NCBI RefSeq assembly: GCF_001641265.1
Contig: NW_020167539.1
Span: forward strand, 310,001 to 374,000
DNA: 64,000 nt
Source: Pseudogymnoascus destructans
Lineage: Eukaryota > Ascomycota > Leotiomycetes > Thelebolales > Thelebolaceae
Reading direction: 5' to 3'
The notes beneath the pieces are model-generated. The model did not search any database, was not told the origin of the DNA, and saw only the letters and a program-made list of their open reading frames with translations. The position numbers and the translations under genes are program-made. Positions 22,151-33,347 of this stretch are shown one piece after another; position 1 is the first letter of the stretch; every line of letters starts with the position of its first letter.

Positions 22151-24882
22151 ATGGCGTTCCAAGCTTCTGCCTTGCCTGTAGGTTTTTTTTGTCCCAACAA
22201 CCCGTCTTGCAATTGCGGAGGAACAGGGAGTGTGATGAGTGCAGTGTGCTGATTTGTGGTCTACAGAGCGTTGCTGCGGCTACGACGGAGCTATGGCCGT
22301 CGATGGTTAATGTGATGGGTGCGCCGTTGCGGAGTGCCGGCTCGAGGACACATTCGAAGCAGTCTAGGCCTTCGCAGCGGTCGGAAATTGCGCAGCCTCA
22401 AGCGGCGACGGTTATACAAGTAAGCTTAATCACACTCTTGCTACTTCTTCATCAACCCAGGCGGCCTTGTTCAGCGCATTGATACTAACCCGACTTCTCC
22501 AGCCATCGAAACCTGTCCTCCCAGAGTGTCTCCAGACCGCCCGCGGCCTGACCTCACAACTCTGCGAATATCGAAATGCGGCCTTCACCCCCTTCACCGC
22601 TCGCGACACCCTCTCCCCAATGCGCCGCGGCACCATCGCCGCCGCCAACCCCCTCGCCCGCCGTCTCCCCACCACCCTCCTCACGTCCAGACAAATAAGC
22701 AGCATCACCGCCTTCCGCCTCTCTCAGCCACGCACACCCTTCACACGCATCGTCAAGCCCCAGCACCGCACCGTCTTCGGCGCCAACACCTCCCGCAACC
22801 TGCTGGCGCACATGGAGGAGGTGGCGAACAAGAACCCCAATAGCGCTACAGCACAGAATGCGTTTTACCAGGCGCTGCTGCGCGCGAACTTGGGCGCGAT
22901 TGTGGTGGAGCGGTATCAGAATGGACATTTTGCGTCCAACAACGCGTGCGAGTCTGCGTATCAGAAAGCGCTTTCTGAACTTGGTGGTGGCGCGGGGTTT
23001 GGTGTTGGTAATGATGTGGGCGGGTTTGGAGGGATGGCGAATAATGCTGGGGGGCTGAACAATTCGCAGCTCCAGGCTATTGGACAAGCTGTCGCGGCGT
23101 CGTCGAGGGGGGGAATGTGGCGGTTTCGAGGGGGCGGAATGAGGGGGGGAGTGGTGTGAAGGAAAGTCCGCTTTATGTTGTTGTTGAGGAGACGATTGGG
23201 AGTGTGATTTTCAAGTGGGTGAAGCTTGTGCTTTACTTTGCGCTGTTCACCTATGTCTGTTTTGCGCTCCTCACGGTACTGATTGAGTCGGTGGGGATAT
23301 TCAAGAAGGTGGGGAATGCGAAGACGGATAATGAGGCCAAGGTTGAGCACCAGAAAGTTCGCTTCTCTGATGTGCATGGCTGCGACGAGGCCAAGGAGGA
23401 ATTGCAGGAGCTTGTGGATTTCCTCAAGAACCCGGGCAAGTTCTCGACTCTCGGTGGCAAACTTCCCAAGGGTGTTCTCCTCGTCGGCCCTCCCGGTACC
23501 GGAAAGACTCTCCTAGCACGCGCGGTGGCTGGCGAGGCAGGCGTCCCCTTCTTCTTCATGTCCGGCAGTGAATTCGACGAGATCTACGTTGGTGTCGGCG
23601 CCAAGCGCGTCCGCGAGCTCTTCGCAGGTGCCAAATCAAAGTCTCCTGCCATCATCTTCATCGACGAGCTCGACGCCATAGGCGGCAAGCGCAGCGCCCG
23701 CGACGCATCATACGCTAAGCAGACGCTCAACCAGCTCCTCACCGAACTCGATGGCTTCGAGCAGAACAGCGGCGTCATCATCCTAGCCGCGACCAATTTC
23801 CCGGAGACCCTCGACAAGGCGCTCACGCGCCCCGGCCGCTTCGACCGTAACGTCGTCGTTGGGCTCCCTGATGTTCGCGGGAGAATGGCTATCCTCAAGC
23901 ACCACATGACCAACGTCGTCAAGGGGTCTGACGTGAACCTCGAGCAGCTCGCAGCCGGCACCCCCGGCTTCTCCGGCGCCGAGCTCGAGAACGTGATCAA
24001 CCAAGCCGCCGTGCACGCCAGCAAAGCCAAGGCCCTCGCCGTGTCAATGAAGGACTTCGAGTGGGCCAAGGATAAGGTCATGATGGGCGCCGAGAAGCGT
24101 AGCATGGTTATCACGGACAAGGAGAAGGAGATGACGGCCTACCACGAGGCCGGGCACGCGCTCGTGGGTATGTTCACCAAGGGCGCGAATCCCCTGCACA
24201 AGGTTACTATCATGCCGCGCGGCCAGAGCCTGGGTATGACTATGCATCTTCCGGAGATCGATAAGTACTCCAAGACCATGAGCGAGTACCGCGCCCACAT
24301 CGACGTGTGTCTCGGTGGGAAAATGGCTGAGGAACTCATTTACGGCGCTGACCAGGTTACCAGTGGCGTTTCAGGCGTAAGCACCCCCCTTCCCCCCATC
24401 TTACCTCCCTCCTATGCAGACTCAACTAACACCCCCCTTAGGACCTCGAAAGCGCAACCCAAATCGCCTACGCCATGGTAACCCAATTTGGCATGTCCGC
24501 CGCCGCCGGCAACGTCGACCTAAACACAAACTACAACCACCTCTCCTCCGAAACCAAACAACTCATCGAATCCGAAGTGCGCCGCACCATCGAAGAAGGC
24601 CGGCAACGCGCGCATGCCTTGCTCGTGGAGAAACGCAAGGAGCTTGACCTCCTTGCCCGGGCGTTGGTGAATTATGAGACCCTGGATAAGGAGGAGGCGT
24701 TTAAGGTTATTAGGGGCGAGAAGTTGGAGGGGAAGTTACTCATGCCGAGTGGCAGTATTAAGAGGCCGGAGGCAACGGGAGGGCAGGGGGCGGAGATCCC
24801 GCTAGCTCCGATTCCGGGGAGTAAGGCGGCGGATGCGGCGCCGGGTGGGGGGGAGCCGCCGGAGGGGGGGGTTATGGCGTGA
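22151..24882 (+). CDS. YME1: mitochondrial i-AAA protease
   Basis: Inner-membrane ATP-dependent metalloprotease facing the intermembrane space. Proposed exons: 22151-22177 (MAFQASALP), 22267-22419, 22503-24376, 24442-24882. The first intron is the least certain. Motifs: one transmembrane helix (LVLYFALFTYVCFALLTVLI), Walker A GPPGTGKT, pore loop YVG, Walker B IIFIDELDAIG, second region of homology ATNFPETLDKALTRPGRFDR, and zinc site HEAGH. The N-terminus is rich in Arg/Ser as in presequences. A one-base slip occurs in the G7 run at 23107-23113; eight G would keep the frame. Everything else is intact, so a sequencing or assembly error is likely, though a real lesion is not excluded. Confidence 0.9.
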
Positions 24883-25387
24883 GTGTGAGGGGACTACGTC
24901 GTGGACTCATGTACCGGGGGGGGCACAAAGTTTGAATATCAAAACGGTGCAGGTGGATGTCTCTGCGCTATAGCGTGGTGAGGGGGCATTAGAAAGGCTA
25001 CAGCGCTGAGAAAGGTTTCCTTTGTGCATGGGGTGGCATAGCGAGGGGTGCTGCGATCACTTTACTTAATTGTGGTGGCTGTAGTGGTTGTATTTATAAA
25101 GGTTTACTTTTCTCTACCTTGGTTGTATTATACAGCGTGATATGTGCAGCGTTTCGACTATCTGTCTACCTGGTCTCGTTTGGTGTTGAGAAGTATGTAT
25201 GCATAGAACTCCGTGTACCTGGTGGTGCTGTGTTGGTATATCCCTCGTTCATTATTAGACGCCAGTTGTTGTACCCATCCCTTGCGCGCCAGAAACAGCA
25301 ATTGCAAAACCCATCCATGAATCCCATAAACTCCTTTCACGCCCCCCCCACCACCTATCCCCACACACAGAAGCAAAACCCCACTCC
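24883..25387. other. intergenic between convergent YME1 and BRF1
   Basis: 3' flanks of two convergent genes. No open frame with a motif and no repeat family member was seen. Confidence 0.5.
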
Positions 25388-27618
25388 CTAAAACTCCTCA
25401 TCCTCCATCCCCTCCTCCCACCCCTCATCCACATCCACATCCACATCCTCCTCCTCCTCCAACTCTTCCAACAAGTCATTCCCCACCCCCCCCTCCCCAT
25501 CCACCCTATAATCCTCCGCGGTACTCTCCGCATCCCCCTCCTCCTCAACCTCCTCCACACTCGGCGCCACACTTGTCGCCTTACTCCCCGGCCCCTCAAA
25601 GATGCCCCTAATAGCATCATAATTAATTCTCTTACTCCACGTCCTCTCCTTGAGCACCTCCACCGCGGCCTCCGCCGGCGAACTCGCCGCCCTCGTCTGG
25701 CCCTCCCCAATACGCGGCCTTTTGACCCTGTTGCGTCGCGCTTTGGGGGCTTTGTCAGCGATTTTTTGGTTGTATAATTTTACGGCCTGATCGCGGAGCC
25801 AGTCTTTGTTGGCGTTAACCCAGATGTGCTCTTTGATCGCTGCTTCGGCTTCGGAGAGGAGACAGTTTGCTACTTCGGGGTCGTCGGCGAACTCGGACTC
25901 GTCGACTGAGGCGGTCATGGGGATCGAGACTTGTGGTGCTTGCGCGTAGGCGAGCATGGCGTGGACGCGCGCGCGTTGCTCGGCGGTGGCGAAGGCTTTG
26001 GCGTGCTCGATTGTGTGGGGGTCCGCGATCATCTCCGAGATCTCGTCTTCGATTTCTTCTTCGTCTTCTTCCCACGCTTGGTCGACTACTGATTTCGCAG
26101 CGGACGGGGGGGTCGGTGAGGTGGCCTTGCCGTTTGATTTCCCGGGGGAGCCAGGCGAGGCGGAGGTCTTGAGCGGGCCGTCGCCGGGGGGGAGGGCCTC
26201 GCCGTATTGTGCTACGAGGCGGTTGAGGGAGGCGTCGTTGTCGGTGTTTTCGAGCAGCGCGGGGTCGATGGGAATAGCGCGCGCCGCAGGGAGGGGAGGG
26301 ACAGCGAAGCCATCAGCGTCGCGGCGGACGGTGCCGGAGGGGTTGATTTCGAGCCCCGGGTCGATGGAGGAAGCGACGCTGGACTGGCGGGACGCGGAGT
26401 CAAGGATGCGCTGGATCTCTGATTCCTCGTCGTCCCCCTCTGGTCCCTCGAGCGGGTGGCGCTTTCGCTTGCGCTTCTTCTTGGTCGCGATGTAGGACTC
26501 GGATTGCTGGTAGAAAGCGGGCGGGTCGTGTGCGGACTCGAGGAATTGGTTGCTGAGGAACTGTTCGACGGTGAGGTCGCTGCTGGCGGTGACTTTGAAT
26601 TCTTCGAGGCGCTTTTGGATCGTTGCGGTGGTGACTTTGACGATGTAGACGACTTCCTTGACGGTGCGGCGGAAGTTGTGCATGCGTGCTGCGAGGATCA
26701 GACACGCGCCGCAGATGCCGGAGGGTCGGCGGCCCATGACCATCCAGTCGAGGCTCATGCGCTGGACGAGACGGACGGCGGATTCGGCGACTTTGGTGGT
26801 GTCTTGGCCGAATTCGAGTTTGGTTGCGAATCGGTAGATTAGATCTTCTGGTAGGACTGGCATGATGCCGTCTGCACTGATCGAAATCTTCTGGTGGAGT
26901 GCTTTGAATGTGTGGCCGAGCTTGAAAACATTGACCTGTCAAGACGTCAATATACTTCCCCTGAATGTAGAGGGGAATAACTTACTCCGCAAGAGTCCGC
27001 AAAGTCGATCAACATGACCCTACAAGGTCTCTCCTTACGCGCTGCCGTATACAGACATACAGCAGCAACTGTATTCATCCTCCTTCCCTGGATAAAGTTG
27101 TTCATAGCAGCAAGCTTGAAGATCTGCACGCCACTGTTGAGCACCGACTCTGGAATCTTATGTTCCCCCGCGAAACCCTGCATAATGCGTTTTCCTATGT
27201 CTCAGTTAGTAACCATATCCCTTCAGCCCTTCTCCACGAGTTTTCACATACCCTCTCTAAGCGTCTTCTCCCTATCTTCAGTACCCCCACCAGCTCTCTG
27301 GAACGCAGGACCCATACTCTTCGCCGCCCCCGACCCTGCGCCCACAAAACTACCCTGCACGACTGCCGCCCCCGACGAGCTCTCTCCAAACTGGATCTCC
27401 GACACTATCGTCGACTCCTCCACGATAGTACCACAGGTCTTACAGATCCCATCTTCGATCTTGGGCGCCGGGCAGGTCTTGTTGGGGCATAGCCTGCGTG
27501 CCTTCGCAGGGCCGACAGGGGGAGGTGGGCGCGCCACGGGTGTCGGGGCACGAATGGGCTTGATGGTGCTGAGGGGGTTGGGCCGTTTGACCTTGGGGGG
27601 ATTTGGGGTTCGCCCCAT
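25388..27618 (-). CDS. BRF1: TFIIIB subunit BRF1
   Basis: RNA polymerase III initiation factor related to TFIIB. Exons 27618-27252, 27194-26986, 26935-25388 give 707 aa; introns are 57 and 50 nt, both GT-AG. A zinc ribbon (CPNKTCPAP ... CKTCG) lies near residues 45-66. Two cyclin repeats follow (IMQGFAGEHKIP ... VCLYTAARKERP and PEDLIYRFATKLEFG ... GACLILAARMHNF). Next come a Lys/Arg patch and a BRF1-type C-terminal region (WVNANKDWLRDQAVKLYNQK, SKRINYDAIRGIF). The last part is very acidic (EELEEEEDVDVDVDEG). No lesion. It lies beside a tRNA gene, probably by chance. Confidence 0.93.
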
Positions 27619-28148
27619 GGTGGATGGGGGGATGGTGGGATTGGCAGCTTCTTGGGGTGCTTGGCTGGCTACCCCGCAGTGTATTGATCGTCGCGAGATT
27701 ATCGGAGTTGTCGTGGTGGTTGCGTGAGTTGCCTCAGGTGGATTGAGAGCTAAATAGCTACTCTGATCAAAGTGATAACTTTATGGATGGTCGAGGTTGG
27801 GGATGTTGGATGGATGCGGGTGTGTAGTGGTGATGAGGAAGGTCAAGAGTCTCGAAATCGGGTGGTGGGCTGGTTCAGATGAAATTTCCTGGCTTGTGGG
27901 GTTTGGCGGTCGGGGGAGGTTAAGCGAGTTTTTTTTTAAACTTTTTCTGGAGTGGAAAGCAAAAGCTTCGCTTAGCCTTGTGGAGGTGAATTTTGGCAGG
28001 ACAACAACTCTGCCTGTTGTGGTTTTGGTAATGGGAAATATGGAGCTGGGCGTGCAATATTAAATTTATGATTTTTATACCTGTAGTAATTCTGATGCTG
28101 ATTCACTTGCAATGCAGACAAATAGATATATATATATATAAAAACTGC
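27619..28148. other. upstream region of BRF1
   Basis: About 530 bp without a recognisable gene. It includes a TATATATATA tract near 28127 just beyond the tRNA terminator. It is the presumed promoter region of BRF1. Confidence 0.4.
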
Positions 28149-28155
28149 AAAAAAA
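28149..28155 (-). terminator. Pol III terminator of the tRNA-Tyr gene
   Basis: A run of seven T on the - strand, 39 nt downstream of the tRNA 3' end, is a standard RNA polymerase III stop signal. Confidence 0.5.
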
Positions 28156-28194
28156 GAATACCGTAGACGAGTTAACTCGTCTGAAGGGTTATAG

Positions 28195-28282
28195 TCCCTT
28201 CGCCCGGAATCGAACCGGGGGCCCCCGGATGGTTTGCGTTACATTACAGTCCGATGCTCTAATCCAACTGAGCTACAAAGGG
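28195..28282 (-). tRNA. tRNA-Tyr (GTA) with 13-nt intron
   Basis: Folds as a cloverleaf on the - strand: acceptor CCCTTTG/CGAAGGG (one G-U pair), D arm GCTC-AGTTGGATTA-GAGC, anticodon stem TCGGA/TCCGG, anticodon GTA, T arm CCCGG-TTCGATT-CCGGG, discriminator A. The loop between the anticodon stem halves is 20 nt, i.e. a 7-nt loop plus a 13-nt intron after position 37, as in other fungal tRNA-Tyr genes. Box B (GGTTCGATTCC) is intact. Confidence 0.95.
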
Positions 28283-28463
28283 GTATTGGTGATGGGTTAC
28301 GGCTTATGGAGATACTTGAATGCTATGCAGAATGCACTCATCACGTAGTATATTTGCAATCCATACATTCATTATATAGATTATCCTTGGTAAAAACTCT
28401 TTGTTCGCCAGCCGTACAATAGCCCCTAACTCCAAACCTTTCCTATTCCTTAAATCCAGATGT

Positions 28464-29900
28464 CTAACCAGCGGCAATATCCTTCTGCTGTTCTTCCCAA
28501 TTACCCTCTTCCTCAGCATCCTCATTCACTTCCATCTCCGCATCTCCCTCCAACCCCTCGCTATCCCACTCATCCACATCCATCTCATCGTACTCATCAT
28601 CATCATCTTCCTCCTCGCCGTCCTTCTTGGCACCTGCACCGCTGGCCTTCTTCTCCCTCTTCTTCCTCTCTACGTTCTCCTTCTGAATCTTCTTCCTCGC
28701 CTCCTTCTCTTGTCTCCTCTTCTCCCAGACCTTATCCATCTCCTTCAGCTCTGCGGCGGTCTTGTTAATGTACTCGTGCCACATAACCTTTCCGTTGCAT
28801 ACACCCTCCTCGACCTTGGTCATGCGAAGTCTCATCCGCGGGCCCAACTCAACGAGCTTGACCGCACGCTTCTCAACACCAGGTGCATCACCCTCTTTTC
28901 CTTCCGCGGCTCTCGCGCGTTGCCTCGCCTTGCTGTTAAGAACCTTTCTAGTCGTAGACTCCAGCATTTCAACCTCCGCATCCGTCTCCACCTCACTTCC
29001 AGACGTCGCATCAGTCATGTACCCTTCACCGTTCTCGCCGCCGATCATGAAATCCGCAATATCCTCCAGCTTTCCCAGATTCGGTAAGCTAGCCTTGCTC
29101 TTCTTGTTGTTACCCTGGTGCAGCAGCTTCTCGGCGGCGTTCAGGCGGCGCAGCGGTCGTGACAGGCCCGTCTTCTTGGTTGTGATGGCGTAGTGGCGGA
29201 GGTTGATAACGTATGAGCTGTCATCGTTCGGGTCGATTACGCGGTTCAGAAGGAGAACGCGGCGGATGGATGAAAGTGGTGTGGTCTGGGGGGAGATGGG
29301 TGGGAATAGGGACTGGAACATGGTGGTTGTGAGGGACTCGAGGTGGCGGGGGACTTTGTTCTTTGACTCGGCCTTTGATTCATCTACAGCTGGGGCTGTG
29401 AAGTTGTTCATGACGAGCTGGGGTGGGTTAGTTATATTCAATCTATGGGAGTGCGCTCAACATACCAGCGGCGGCGACAGGTATTCCTTTCCACCTCCCT
29501 TCGGGTGCTTAAGTGCCTTCTTAACATCCTTGCAGAGGGAGTATTTCTCGACTCTGAAGTGAAGCGTTGGTCCTCTCGGCGTAACAGTCAAGCGCATGTT
29601 CGTGTTCCCAGACTCCGACCTCGAGAAGAGCATAAGATGAGACACACCCAAGGGGCCAGCCATCGTGAGATAATCCCGCAGCCTATTCGATCTCCTCTCC
29701 TTCAGCCTCGCGGCAGTGCCAGGCTCCATCATCAATCGTACATCCTTGACCAACTGGCTTACACTCGGTCCCACCTCGCCAGCGCCAATGCGAATAACCA
29801 TGCTCTTCGGCGTGCGATTGACCTGGTTCGCAGTGACGGCCTTGTTCTCACCACCCTTGGCCCCGACATGAGTGCGCTTCTTGGTGCGTTTATGTGCCAT
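28464..29900 (-). CDS. SSF1: ribosome biogenesis protein SSF1 (Brix domain, Peter Pan family)
   Basis: Needed for 27S pre-rRNA processing in 60S assembly; nucleolar. Two exons, 29900-29466 and 29417-28464, 462 aa, with a 48-nt intron. It starts MAHKRTKKRTHV, a basic leader typical of the family. The Brix domain contains PKSMVIRIGAGEVG, DVRLMMEPGTAARLKERRSN, DYLTMAGPLGVSHLMLFSRS and, after the intron, RVLLLNRV ... YVINLRHYAI. The C-terminal tail alternates Lys-rich coiled coil with acidic runs. An upstream TTG-initiated extension is possible in frame but not needed. Intact. Confidence 0.93.
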
Positions 29901-30089
29901 TTTTGCGTCGTTTTGCAAGCTGGCAGTTGCAGTTGGGGTTATGAAAAGTCAGGAATAATTTCGAGGCTGTAGTAACTTTGTGTTACAAATTAGCGCAGGG
30001 ATTGAGATAAGCTGATAAAGATTTTCTCCCGATGCACAACTTTCTTCGCTGGACCGTTACTGGGACGTTTTTGAACATTAAACACCACA

Positions 30090-31596
30090 ATGTCGTCTGT
30101 AGTTAAAAAAAGGAAGATTACTAAAGATGTTGCATCTGGAGATGTACCAAAGACGACGAAAACAGTAGAGCCAGCAGCTTCGACGAGGAGTAGCAGCTCC
30201 CCCACACCTGAAGCCTCCGAGAAGGCGGGCGATGTAGAAGTCGACGCAGAAGATGTTGCGCCCAAGACATTCAAAGACCTCGTACGGACCCAGATAGACA
30301 TTTGACATGCTCAATGCTAATTCCTTACAGGGAGTCATTGACTCGTTATGCGAAGCCTGCGAATCCCTTGGGTACAAGAGCCCAACCCCAATCCAGCAAG
30401 AATCGATCCCCCCCGCCTTAGCTGGACGCGATCTCATCGGCCTCGCAGAGACTGGTAGTGGAAAGACAGCGGCATTTGCTCTGCCAATTCTACAGGCTCT
30501 GCTAGATAAACCGCAGCCTCTGTTTGGGCTTGTTCTCGCCCCGACCCGTGAACTGGCATACCAGATTTCCAAGTCCTTCGAGGGCCTGGGGATTCTCATC
30601 TCAGTCCGATGCGCCGTCATAGTCGGTGGCATGGACATGGTTACCCAATCCATAGCACTAGGCAAGAAGCCACATATCATCGTTGCGACACCCGGTCGTC
30701 TCCTTGACCACCTGGAGAACACCAAAGGCTTCTCTCTCCGCGCCCTAAAGTACCTCGTCATGGACGAAGCCGACCGTCTCCTCGACCTCGACTTCGGCCC
30801 AATCCTCGACAAGATCCTCAAAGTCCTCCCCCGGGAGCGCCGCACCTACCTCTTCTCCGCCACCATGTCCTCCAAAGTCGAGTCTCTCCAGCGCGCCTCC
30901 CTCCGCGACCCCCTCCGCGTGCAAATCAGCACCAACAAGTACCAAACTGTCTCGACCCTCCTCCAGAGCTACCTCTTCATCCCCCATCCCCACAAGGACA
31001 CCTACCTCATCTACCTCCTCAACGACTTCGCCGGCCAGTCCGCCATCGTCTTCACCCGCACCGTGAACGAGACGCAGCGCCTCGCTATCCTGCTGCGCAC
31101 CCTCGGCTTCGGCGCCATCCCGCTGCACGGCCAGCTGTCGCAGTCGGCGCGTCTGGGCGCACTTAACAAGTTCCGCGCTGGATCGCGCGAGATTCTCGTT
31201 GCGACTGATGTTGCGGCGCGTGGTCTTGATATTCCGTCAGTTGATGTCGTGCTGAACTACGATCTTCCACCTGATAGCAAGACGTATATCCATCGTGTGG
31301 GTCGTACAGCGCGTGCGGGGAAGTCGGGTCATGCGATTAGTATCGTTACGCAGTATGATGTGGAGATCTGGTTGAGGATCGAGGCGGCGTTGGGGATGAA
31401 GCAGAATGAGTATAAGTATGTTAAGGATGAGGTTATGGTGTTTAAGGCGAGGGTGGAGGAGGCACAGAGGCATGCGAGGAACGAGATGAAGAATCTACAT
31501 GAGGATCGTGGGAATAAGGGAGCTGTGCTGAAGGGAAGGAGACCGGCGAAGCCTGGGAAGAGAGGGAGAGATGAGATGGATAAGGAGGAGGGTTAA
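30090..31596 (+). CDS. RRP3: ATP-dependent RNA helicase RRP3 (DEAD box)
   Basis: Nucleolar helicase for 18S rRNA maturation (human DDX47 family). Exons 30090-30281 and 30331-31596, 485 aa; the intron 30282-30330 ends CCTTACAG. Motifs in order: Q motif (GYKSPTPIQQESIP), I AETGSGKT, Ia PTRELA, Ib TPGRLLDH, II DEAD, III SAT, IV IVFTRT, V DVAARGLD, VI HRVGRTARAG. The Lys-rich C-terminus suits nucleolar targeting. It is divergent from SSF1, sharing a 189-bp intergenic region; both are ribosome-assembly genes and might be co-expressed. Confidence 0.94.
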
Positions 31597-31754
31597 ATTA
31601 AAGCTGAAAATAGGGCTGGGTCTGGGATGTGGAGTATGGTGGCTTGCACGATTATTGTATATTATTTAATGGTATTCCTGGGTATCTTAATTAAGCTCCA
31701 ATGAAGCGACGCCACAATAGATTCCAACTTTTAAGACTCAAACCTGCCCCCTAT

Positions 31755-31784
31755 TAAGCCTTCAACCGCCAGGTTGAAGGCTTA
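31755..31784. repeat. perfect 13-bp hairpin between convergent RRP3 and PER1
   Basis: TAAGCCTTCAACC, a 4-nt loop GCCA, then GGTTGAAGGCTTA. It lies in the shared 3' region of two convergent genes, about 160 bp after RRP3 and 77 bp after PER1. A role in 3'-end formation is possible but not shown. Confidence 0.7.
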
Positions 31785-31860
31785 TCATTTTGCGAGTCTT
31801 TGAGCAAAAAGCTACAACAGAGTATCAGTAAATGTCACATCATACCAACAGGGAGCTTGC

Positions 31861-32902
31861 TTACTTATAAAACAACACAGTCGGAAACACCGTCCCCAGA
31901 TGCCACAACGCATGTGCATCCAAATGCCCCCCTATCGGCGGAAAATCCAACAACTCCAAACTCATCGCAATCATGACCCAGGCTACCACAATCCCCGGCC
32001 ACACCGCCCACATGCGCTTCGACTCCCGATACCGCGTGATAGAGAACCACGTCCACATCGCATTCTGCAGGATCCCCGCCGCGATGTTCGCAGCCATGTT
32101 ATACGTGTAGTCCCACGAGTAGTACTTCAGATACGTGACGTGTGCCAGGAACAGGAGAATACACAGCGTCGTCCAGGCGCGAACTACGCTCTTCGCCCGC
32201 GCGCCGCCCTTGTCGAGACGGAAGACGCGGACGGGGGTGTAGTATAGGCCGTAGAGCACGTTCGCGCCGGCGCCGAAGTAATCCAGTTCCTCCGTCAACT
32301 GGAAGTCTCGGGTGTGGAAGATGGAGCTGGCGATCCAGCTAACCATGCCGACGTATGCGAGGTTGACATAGTATTTGCGCAGCGGGTAGGATTCTGGTAT
32401 GAACTTGCGGATCTTGTGGAGGCCCTGGTAGTGCGCGGCATAGTTGAGGAGGGAGAAAATGACGGAGAAAGGCTCTTGCATGCCGAGGATGCGGTGGAAG
32501 GGCCACTTGCCGTGGAATTGGACGATGGGGAGGGGGGGGTCCGAAGAAACGCGCATGTCGGTGATTATATGCTGGCAGGTGTAGTCGCATTCGGCAGGGC
32601 AGGTCCAGAGGAGCAGGCGGTGGAAGAGAGCTGGTCGCGGGATCAGTTGGGGGAGAGTAGTGGGAGAGCGCTGGACGTACCAACGGAGGAGTCGCCATTC
32701 TTGCAGTTCTCTGCTTTGCACACCTGGAGACTGGTTAGGAGGGGGATGGACAGGAGGAAGCTGGGGTTCGACGGACCTCTAAGCATTTCCGAAACTCCGG
32801 CAGCCTGTCACCCACTGAGGCAGTGGTTGTCCCCATCAAGAGGCATAGGGCAAGAAGGAGAAGAGGGAGGCCCCCAATGTTTCGTAGATACCTCAATATC
32901 AT
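31861..32902 (-). CDS. PER1: GPI-anchor lipid remodeling protein PER1 (PGAP3 family)
   Basis: ER membrane hydrolase of the CREST superfamily that removes the sn-2 acyl chain from GPI anchors. Exons 32902-32777, 32723-32681 (43 nt) and 32630-31861, 312 aa; all splice sites are GT/AG. Signal peptide LPLLLLALCLLMGTTTAS, then the cysteine-rich luminal part (CLEVCKAENCKNGDSS, LLLWTCPAECDYTCQH) and multiple membrane helices. Conserved family stretches include VQFHGKWPFHRI, SSIFHTRD, LDYFGAGANVLYG and the ending DAHALWHLGT. Intact. Confidence 0.93.
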
Positions 32903-33347
32903 CCTGAATAGTGGCAATTGGAGTACTGGGCCAAGCCTTGGATGTTATAGTTGACTCTTGGGAGCAACTCTTGTTTTAAGGAGATGCTGGTCCTACGATG
33001 CACCATCGACATAAGCGGCGCAAATCCACATCCAAGAATAGTCTAGCGCCATCTTGAGCGGCTCGAACCGTGGAGAAAACTGGTTCTCGAATCATAACGG
33101 TCATTTGAATTTTAACGGGCATTTACAGTGGGGGAGATAAAATTTCAGGATGTAAATAAAAAGATTAGGTTCCCCCCAGCCCGTTAAGTCTTGGCATCGT
33201 ACATTCCCCACGCAAACACCCCTCCATTCTCTCTTTCTTATATTTCTCTCACCGCAACAAAACCTTCTTGTATAAACATCTTACTTCTGTTTTTGCAGCG
33301 CACCCTCCCTCAATACCCTTACCTACCTACCCCTACGATCTCCAACT

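Noticed and set aside
22189..22266. YME1 start inside the frame 22189-22482 (MSQQPVLQLRR)
   Set aside because: Begins at a non-ATG codon and lacks presequence character; a 27-nt first exon MAFQASALP plus an 89-nt intron fits better, though this remains unproven.
28401..29193. 228- and 143-codon + strand frames opposite SSF1
   Set aside because: Leu/Ser-rich antisense of Lys/Glu-rich coding sequence; no start context or motif.
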